Assembly (NCBI GenBank): GCA_910587555.1
Contig: CAJULV010000017.1
Coordinates: 1 to 64,000, forward strand
Direction: 5' to 3'
Source of the DNA: an uncultured Acetatifactor sp.
GTDB lineage: Bacteria; Bacillota; Clostridia; Lachnospirales; Lachnospiraceae
Length of the DNA: 64,000 bases
The first letter of the stretch is position 1, and each line of letters begins with the position of its first letter. The notes beneath the pieces are model-generated. The model worked only from the letters and a program-made list of their open reading frames with translations. It was not told the DNA's origin and ran no database searches. The translations under genes and the position numbers were made by a program. Below are positions 58,378 through 64,000 of the stretch, in pieces.

Positions 58378-60198
58378 TCACTTTTTTGCCTTTTGGTAAT
58401 ACCTTGCCTGCAGGGCAAAAAGCTCCGCATAGGCCCCTCCCTGTTTCATCAGGCTCTCGTGGCTTCCCTCCTGGAGAATGCGTCCCTGTTCCATAAAAAG
58501 GATACGATCGCAAAACCGTGTGGAACTTAACCTGTGGGAGATAAATACGGCTGTCTTACCCCGGATCATTCCGTCATATTTTTCGTACATTTCACTCTCT
58601 GCAATGGGATCCAGAGCCGCGGTGGGCTCGTCCAGAATCACCACCGGCGCGTCCTTGTACAGCGCCCTGGCCAGCATCATCTTCTGCAGTTCCCCTCCGG
58701 AAAGCGTCACCCCTTCCTTATCCATATCCTGATTCATGCTGGTTCCCGCCTTCTTCGGAAGCGCCTGTACACGCTCCCACAACCCTGCTTTTTCCAGACA
58801 GCGCCGCAGCCTCTCTCCGTCCTCGGTTCCCGCCTGCGCACAGGACACATTCTCCGACAGCGGGAACGAAAAGGCGAACACCTCCTGGAATACCACGGCA
58901 AATTCCCGGAAAATCTCCCTCTGGGACAGGGTCTGCATATCCTGGCCATCCAGATAAATCTTACCGGAGGAAGGACGGTACAGTCCGCACAGCAGCTTGA
59001 TCAGCGTAGTCTTCCCGGCGCCGTTCCTGCCCACCAGAGCCAGCTTCTCCCCGGCCCGGATGGTCAGGCTCAGATCCTGTATGGTGTCCTCCCTGCTGCC
59101 CTCATAGCGGAATGTCACATGCTCCAGACGAATCTCGTGCGGTTTTCCCTGTTTCCCGGGTGCGGGCTTCCCCTCCTCCACAATCCCGTAATCCATGAAA
59201 TCCCGATAGGATTTCATGATTTTTTCATTACTGAAAATATTGATAACCGCTTCCAGAAATCCCCTTACCCAGGCCTCAAAACCGGCCACAATGCCCACAT
59301 ACAGCAGAAAGGCCGGAAGTCCCAGGCTGCCCAGAAGCATCTCCCTGATCAGCCATCCGTAAACCACTGCGCTCCTGGCAAAGGTAAGCAGACGATTGCC
59401 CATCCCGGCAGCCATGTATCCGTTTTCCTCCCGGTCAATCAGGGCGCATATCTTTCTGATGCTCTCCCTCATGGCTTCCGGAAACCACCTGTCCATCCGA
59501 TACAGACGGATATCCTTTCCGTTGCCCGGAAGAATGGATTCCCTCCTTAAATACCGGAACTCCTTCCAGATATCCTCGATCTCCTCCTCCATCCCGTAAG
59601 TCCGTCTGGCAGCCAGAAGATGAAAACCTGTCACAATAAAAGTCTGCAGAACCAGAAATGCCAGAAGGAATCCGCTTTCCCTGCCCACAATCACCCCGTA
59701 GACCGCCAGACCGCCCAGGTTGGCCAGCATATCCCAGTAGCTTTTGGCATAGGCCTCTATCCCGGCTCCGTTTCCCATGTAGAGATTGCGCTGCGCAGCC
59801 TCCCATTTCTTCCTTCCCCCGGCGCTTTCCAGGCTCTGTATGTCCATTTCCAGTGTCTTGCGTTCAAATTCCCTTGTGATATCGATGCGGAACAGGAAAA
59901 ACAGCTTATTCCGCAATTCCTTCAGATTTCCCTGAAGAAAACGGGCTCCCTGGAGCAGAAGAATGTACCCTGCCACCATCAGCAGCCTCACCCAGGGCGC
60001 TTTTCCGCTTACCAGGCAGGCGGCTGCAGCTCCCGCCATGGCAGCCTCCAGAAAAGGCAGCAGCACACTGCACAGAGTATCCCCCACGCAGACCGCAAAG
60101 GCTCTTGTCCCCTCCTCTCGTCTCAGCGCCCTGAAGGTGTAAAGACAATTGCTCCAGATGGGATATTTTTTTAACTCTTTCATTTCCGCTTTTTTCAT
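58378..60198 (-). CDS. ABC exporter half-transporter, partner of the downstream gene
   Basis: 606 aa. Membrane domain with several helices (about 30-360). ATPase domain: Walker A VGRNGAGKTTLIKLLCGLY, signature LSGGELQKMMLARALYKD, Walker B VVILDEPTAALD, H-loop ISHRLSSTRF. Related to but distinct from the 56509-58347 protein, consistent with a heterodimer. Starts at an ATG with AAAAAAGGAA upstream. Confidence 0.92.
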   Translation of the reverse strand: MKKAEMKELKKYPIWSNCLYTFRALRREEGTRAFAVCVGDTLCSVLLPFLEAAMAGAAAACLVSGKAPWVRLLMVAGYILLLQGARFLQGNLKELRNKLFFLFRIDITREFERKTLEMDIQSLESAGGRKKWEAAQRNLYMGNGAGIEAYAKSYWDMLANLGGLAVYGVIVGRESGFLLAFLVLQTFIVTGFHLLAARRTYGMEEEIEDIWKEFRYLRRESILPGNGKDIRLYRMDRWFPEAMRESIRKICALIDREENGYMAAGMGNRLLTFARSAVVYGWLIREMLLGSLGLPAFLLYVGIVAGFEAWVRGFLEAVINIFSNEKIMKSYRDFMDYGIVEEGKPAPGKQGKPHEIRLEHVTFRYEGSREDTIQDLSLTIRAGEKLALVGRNGAGKTTLIKLLCGLYRPSSGKIYLDGQDMQTLSQREIFREFAVVFQEVFAFSFPLSENVSCAQAGTEDGERLRRCLEKAGLWERVQALPKKAGTSMNQDMDKEGVTLSGGELQKMMLARALYKDAPVVILDEPTAALDPIAESEMYEKYDGMIRGKTAVFISHRLSSTRFCDRILFMEQGRILQEGSHESLMKQGGAYAELFALQARYYQKAKK

Positions 60199-60277
60199 TT
60201 CCTTTTTTCCTTCTTTTCTTCCCGGATTTTGCCCCCCGGTCTTCTCTGCTGCAAAAACCCTGCCCGGTTCTTCCGCC

Positions 60278-61823
60278 TCAGCAGCCCTCTTTATTTACGT
60301 AATATTTCGCCTGGGCATGCCACATCTTCGCATAATGCCCCTGTTTTTCCAGAAGCTCCTCATGGCTTCCCCGCTCCACAATCTCTCCGTCCCGGAATAC
60401 CACAATATCGTCGCAGAACCTGCAGCTGCTCATGCGGTGGGAGATGTAGATACTGGTCTTGTCTCTCACCATCTCATGGAACCCTGCGTACACCTGGGCC
60501 TCGCTGATGGGGTCTAAGGCGGCTGTGGGTTCGTCCAGTACCACAAAGGGCGCGTCCTTGTACAGCGCTCTGGCCAGGGCCAGCTTCTGGGCCTCCCCGC
60601 CGCTGATGTCCACGCCGCCCTCCCTGTCCTTAAACAGCAGCGTGTCCATTCCCTCCGGAAGCTTCTCCGCAAAACCCGCAGCCCCTGCCCGCTCCAGACA
60701 GTCTCTGATCCGGGCATCGTCCCGCTCATAAGAGGTGACAAGATTCTGCCACATCGGAAAGGCAAACAGCTTGAAATCCTGAAAAACCACACCGAACAGC
60801 TCTCTGTATTCCTCCTCCCGGTATTTCCGGATGTCTATGCCGTTCAGGGTAATGACGCCCTCGGTAGGTTCATACAGCCTGCAGAGAAGCTTTACAAAAG
60901 TAGTCTTTCCCGCGCCGTTTTCTCCCACCAGCGCCAGCTTGTCTTTCATTTTAATCTTACAGTTCACATGCTTTAGAATCATCTCCTCACTGCCCGGATA
61001 GCGGAAGCTCACATCCTGAAATGCAATCTCATACTCTCCGTCCAGACGCTTCTCCACGGGAATGCTTCCTGCGACATGACCGTTCTCCATCTTCATCAGC
61101 TCCAGGAAATCCGTCATATAATTGCTTAACCGTGCGTTGATCCCCATAGAAATTCACTGCCATAATCACTCCCGAAGAACCGAACAGCAGCAAAAGCACC
61201 CAGAAATTAATTCTGCCCATGAGCACCGAATATACGATAAGTCCGGCCAGAGCAATGGCCGCATTCTCGAACTCTCCTAAAAAAGCTTCGATTCCCGTAT
61301 CATTGCCATAATAAATATTTCCTCTGGCTCCTTCCATCTTCTGCTGGCCCCTTGAGCTCTCAAATTTCTCAAACTCCGCGCTCAGCGCAGTCTCAAACAG
61401 CTCCGCTCCCAGACCTATACGAAATACGAATCTCCCCTTCCGGCTCATATTCCCCAGATAATCTCCCGCTGTGCCCAGGATCTGCAGCGCCAGCACATAT
61501 CCTGCCAGGGCCAGAAAGATGATCTCCGGCTGCCAGCCGCTTTCCAGCAGATATACCACTGCGCTGGGCAGAGCCATGGCCGCAAAGGGACGCAGCACGG
61601 ATATCCCTATTTTCCCGCCGACAACCGCCAGATACCGGGCTCCCATGGCCTTTCTGAACTTGGAGAAGGCTGCTCTGTAATTGTCCCACAGGAGATAACG
61701 CCTGTAATCCTCTTCTTCTTTTGCTCTTTTTGTCTTCTTCCCCTGCCTCTCCTTCATCTGCACTTCCTTTTCCTGATTTTTCTTTCCCAATGTTTCGGTT
61801 CCTCCCTTCTCACTTCCGCTCAT
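60278..61823 (-). pseudogene. ABC exporter gene with internal deletion and frameshift
   Basis: Upstream frame (61029-61823) gives a charged N-terminal tail and the first half of a membrane domain, ending at FGSSGVIMAVNFYGD. Downstream frame (60278-61147) begins INARLSNYMTDFLELMKMEN, the linker that precedes the ATPase in its neighbours, followed by an intact ATPase domain (VGENGAGKTTFVKLLCRLY, ISGGEAQKLALARALYKDAP, VVLDEPTAALD). Compared with the gene at 56509-58347, about 130-150 residues of membrane domain are missing and the frames no longer match. The ATPase part closely resembles that of 56509-58347, so the genes are recent paralogues. Confidence 0.75.
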
Positions 61824-61839
61824 ACGCCGTATAATGTTA

Positions 61840-61872
61840 GCATAATATAAAAATCCCCCAAACGGGGGATTT
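61840..61872 (-). terminator. Rho-independent terminator of the two-component system operon
   Basis: AAATCCCCC (61851-61859), loop AAAC, GGGGGATTT (61864-61872). On the minus strand it is followed by TTTATATTATG. Confidence 0.85.
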
Positions 61873-61920
61873 CCTCACAAAATGTTCAATTTTCAGCACG
61901 AAATGTTCCCGGCAGATTCC

Positions 61921-63126
61921 TCACAGAGGAAGAGTCACCTCCGCCGCAAAGATACCCGGTTCATTGGCCAGGGTAAGATACCCCTCATATTTGTCCGCCA
62001 AGGCTTTCACCCGCTTCATACCCAGTCCATGATTGCCCCGCTTTGTGGAGATATAATTCCTCTCGTTAAAATCCAGTTCCTCCCTGGCGGAATTCTGAAC
62101 GGACATGTAAAGCTGCGATCTGTTCACTACCATGTAAATACGCAGAAACCGCTGTTCCTCCGGAATCTTCTCACAGGCCTCCAGAGCATTGTCCAGCAGA
62201 TTGCCCAGCAGCACGCACAAATCCACATCCTCCACGGACAGCGAGGCCGGCAGTACGGCCTTGCAGTTCACCCGGATCCCCTTCTGCCCGGCAATGGACA
62301 GTTTGCTGTTCAATATGGCATCCGCCATGAGATTCCCTGATTTCACATAAGTATCCACCTGCTCCAGATTCTGCTCCAGATCGTCCAGATAGCTCTTCAT
62401 CTCCTCCAGCTGTCCCTGGGCAATCTGTACCTTCATCACCTGCAGATGGTTGTGGTAATCATGCCGCCATCCCCTCATATTCAGGTATATTTCCTTCACT
62501 TCCTCATACTGATGGCTCATGATCTCTCTCTGGAAAAGCTCCGTCCGCGCCTCGAATCCTCTGTGCCAGGAAGAAAGCGTCCCCTCAAGGGAGAGAAACA
62601 GCAGCAGCTCCAGGGCCAGAAAACAGAGCAGCTGGACAGTCCCTGCCTGATTTCTGATATTCCATAAATATATGCACAGTATACCATATACAGAGAAATT
62701 CACCAGGGCGTTTCCCATCCGGAAATATCCCTTTGCAAAGGAGAGCATCCACAGGAAAAAAGGCAGCACTGCCCCGTTCAGCAGCACGGCCCAAACAGGC
62801 CCGTCCTTCAGGGCGCACAGAGCCAGCAGCGCCCCCGGAGCCAGCGCCTTCCACCACTGCTGCCCTAAAGGCTCCCGGTCATAAAACAGCACATACAGAA
62901 ACAGGACCAGCGCCGTGAAAAGCCAGCCCCCCAAAATCACCAGGTCAGCAGCTAAGGCCCCGGAAACCAGTCCTGCCCTGACCACAGCCTCCGTGGCCAG
63001 CAGCGCCGTTCCTGTCATTCCCCACACGATAATCCTCTTTCCCCGGCCTTTTTCCAGATCACAGATCTGCTCTATATAATACTGATACAAGACCAGCCAT
63101 ATAAGCCGGATCCCCAACTGCAGCAT
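61921..63126 (-). CDS. GHKL-type (AgrC-like) sensor histidine kinase
   Basis: 401 aa. N-terminal half has about five to six membrane helices (1-190). The dimerisation segment contains the phospho-acceptor His in MRGWRHDYHNHLQVMKVQ. The ATP-binding domain has LLGNLLDNALEACEKIP and RGNHGLGMKRVKALADKYEG. GGAGGG precedes the ATG. It is read with the LytTR regulator upstream (spacing 52 bp). Kinases of this class usually sense secreted peptides. A decayed system of the same class lies at 26.4-26.7 kb. Confidence 0.92.
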   Translation of the reverse strand: MLQLGIRLIWLVLYQYYIEQICDLEKGRGKRIIVWGMTGTALLATEAVVRAGLVSGALAADLVILGGWLFTALVLFLYVLFYDREPLGQQWWKALAPGALLALCALKDGPVWAVLLNGAVLPFFLWMLSFAKGYFRMGNALVNFSVYGILCIYLWNIRNQAGTVQLLCFLALELLLFLSLEGTLSSWHRGFEARTELFQREIMSHQYEEVKEIYLNMRGWRHDYHNHLQVMKVQIAQGQLEEMKSYLDDLEQNLEQVDTYVKSGNLMADAILNSKLSIAGQKGIRVNCKAVLPASLSVEDVDLCVLLGNLLDNALEACEKIPEEQRFLRIYMVVNRSQLYMSVQNSAREELDFNERNYISTKRGNHGLGMKRVKALADKYEGYLTLANEPGIFAAEVTLPL

Positions 63127-63178
63127 AGCGCCTGTTCCCTCCGTTTTTTGTCAAATCCCTTTCCCGCCGGATGCTGTC

Positions 63179-63904
63179 TCAAAAGCTCTGCCTGCGGAAA
63201 TATTCCATATACGCCCGGTTCAGCTCCTCCCATTTTCCCCTGGCCAGGGGAACCGACATCCCGTTGTCCATGCAGATTTCCTTCTTTCCGATTCTTTCCA
63301 CATGCTCCAGATTCACAAAGTAGGATCTGTGCGGCTTAAAAAAGGAATCCGTACATTCCTGCAGTTCCTGTTCCATCTGCTGAATGCCTGTCTTGCACAC
63401 AAGCTCCCGGCCTTCTTTTTTCCACAGGATACAGTCATGCCCGCGGCTTTCCAGACAGCAGATATCTGCCGCAAACACCTTTTCCACTTCCCCGGCTGAC
63501 AGGCAGGCCAGAATCGCTGCCCTGTCCCTGACCCGCTCCCCGGCCCTGCCAAGCGCCGCCCACAGACGGTCTTTTTTCACCGGCTTCACCAGATAAGACA
63601 CCGCCTCCAGGTCATAGCCCTCCAGCGCGAAGTCCGGATTTCCCGTCACAAAGATAATGTTCACCGGATTGCCCAGCTGCCGCAGCCGTCTCGCCAGCTC
63701 CATGCCGTCCGTCCCCGGCATCTCAATGTCCAGGAGCAGAATATCCGTATCCTTCCGTTCTTCCCACGCAAACAAAAAGGCATCCGCAGAAGCATACCTT
63801 TCCACACTGCAGGCCCTTCCTTCCGCTTCCGCCCAGTTCCCGGCTTCCCCTGCCAGATACTCCAGGGTTCTCATGTCATCGTCACATACAGCCAAATGTA
63901 ACAT
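63179..63904 (-). CDS. LytTR-family response regulator
   Basis: 241 aa from MLHLAVCDDDMRTL; nine more residues are possible upstream. Receiver domain with acidic pocket CDDD, phospho-Asp in LLLDIEMPGTDGMELA, and SYLVKPVKKDRL. C-terminal LytTR DNA-binding domain with ICCLESRGHDCILWKKEG and FFKPHRSYFVNLEHVERIG. Partner of the GHKL kinase. Likely targets include the ABC exporter genes downstream (inference from proximity). Confidence 0.92.
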   Translation of the reverse strand: MLHLAVCDDDMRTLEYLAGEAGNWAEAEGRACSVERYASADAFLFAWEERKDTDILLLDIEMPGTDGMELARRLRQLGNPVNIIFVTGNPDFALEGYDLEAVSYLVKPVKKDRLWAALGRAGERVRDRAAILACLSAGEVEKVFAADICCLESRGHDCILWKKEGRELVCKTGIQQMEQELQECTDSFFKPHRSYFVNLEHVERIGKKEICMDNGMSVPLARGKWEELNRAYMEYFRRQSF

Positions 63905-63950
63905 CTCCGGCTTCCCTTCCGGCCAAAACACAGTCGCCAGGCCTCATTGC

Positions 63951-64000
63951 TCATTCTCCGGAAACAGCAGCCGTAACTGCAGCCGGGTCCGTCAGCTGGG
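63951..64000 (-). CDS. Possible C-terminal end of a gene running off the right edge
   Basis: On the minus strand one frame from the window edge reads QLTDPAAVTAAVSGE then stop, 46 bp before the LytTR start. Too short to identify; other frames stop sooner or lack sense. Confidence 0.25.
   Translation of the reverse strand, partial: QLTDPAAVTAAVSGE

Overview
The window looks like a chromosomal segment of an anaerobic, endospore-forming member of the Clostridia, most likely Lachnospiraceae. The evidence is the nearly complete spoIIIA operon (AA to AH), spoIVB, a recN-argR-nadK-tlyA-dxs-ispA-xseBA-nusB-asp23 housekeeping string in clostridial order, moderately high G+C, and a glycyl-radical microcompartment locus. 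Every convincing gene but one is on the minus strand, so the text runs from high to low coordinates in transcription order. The exception is a 51-codon gene at 44618-44773 (+). No rRNA, tRNA, CRISPR array or complete insertion sequence was recognised.

Region 1 (1-26.2 kb) is core genome. It holds spoIVB with a sigma-G-like promoter, recN, argR, nadK, tlyA, dxs, ispA, xseB, xseA, nusB, an Asp23 gene, two transglutaminase-like envelope proteins, prfC, deoB, spoIIIAA-AH and citrate synthase. Small tandem duplications sit between several of these genes: 111-bp period at the argR end, 60-bp period before spoIIIAD.

Region 2 (26.2-29.4 kb) is decaying DNA: scraps of an Agr-type two-component system and a frameshifted lipoprotein gene.

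Region 3 (29.4-41.7 kb) is a bacterial microcompartment (BMC) operon reading from a strong promoter at 41.7 kb. Its order is class II aldolase, PduO-C/HbpS-like protein, CoA-acylating aldehyde dehydrogenase, zinc alcohol dehydrogenase, four BMC-H shell genes, PduL, a BMC-P pentamer, a PduS-like flavo-iron-sulfur protein, a small membrane protein flanked by 47-bp repeats, a PduT-like trimer with its pore cysteine, a DeoR regulator, a ParA ATPase and a disordered repeat protein. Five cargo proteins carry visible encapsulation-type amphipathic helices. The gene set fits fucose/rhamnose breakdown: sugar phosphate to lactaldehyde, to 1,2-propanediol, to propionaldehyde, then to propionyl phosphate and propanol. 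The last two genes overlap each other and the regulator. They look like a ParA/adaptor pair of the McdA/McdB type that may position the microcompartment; this is the most interesting candidate in the window.

Region 4 (41.8-54.2 kb) is accessory. The glycyl-radical dehydratase (50.7-53.2 kb) and its activase (45.7-46.5 kb) lie here, separated from the shell operon and from each other by a VOC-Nudix fusion, an AAA-ATPase/nuclease protein, two nucleoside phosphorylases, a hydrolase, a DJ-1-like protein lacking its cysteine, and small genes. The diol dehydratase has no visible encapsulation helix.

Region 5 (54.2-64 kb) carries four ABC exporter genes and a LytTR/GHKL two-component system. Two exporter genes are broken: one lost its end in a deletion that also beheaded a DUF454 gene, and another lost the middle of its membrane domain. 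A palindromic intergenic repeat occurs once in region 4 and once in region 5.
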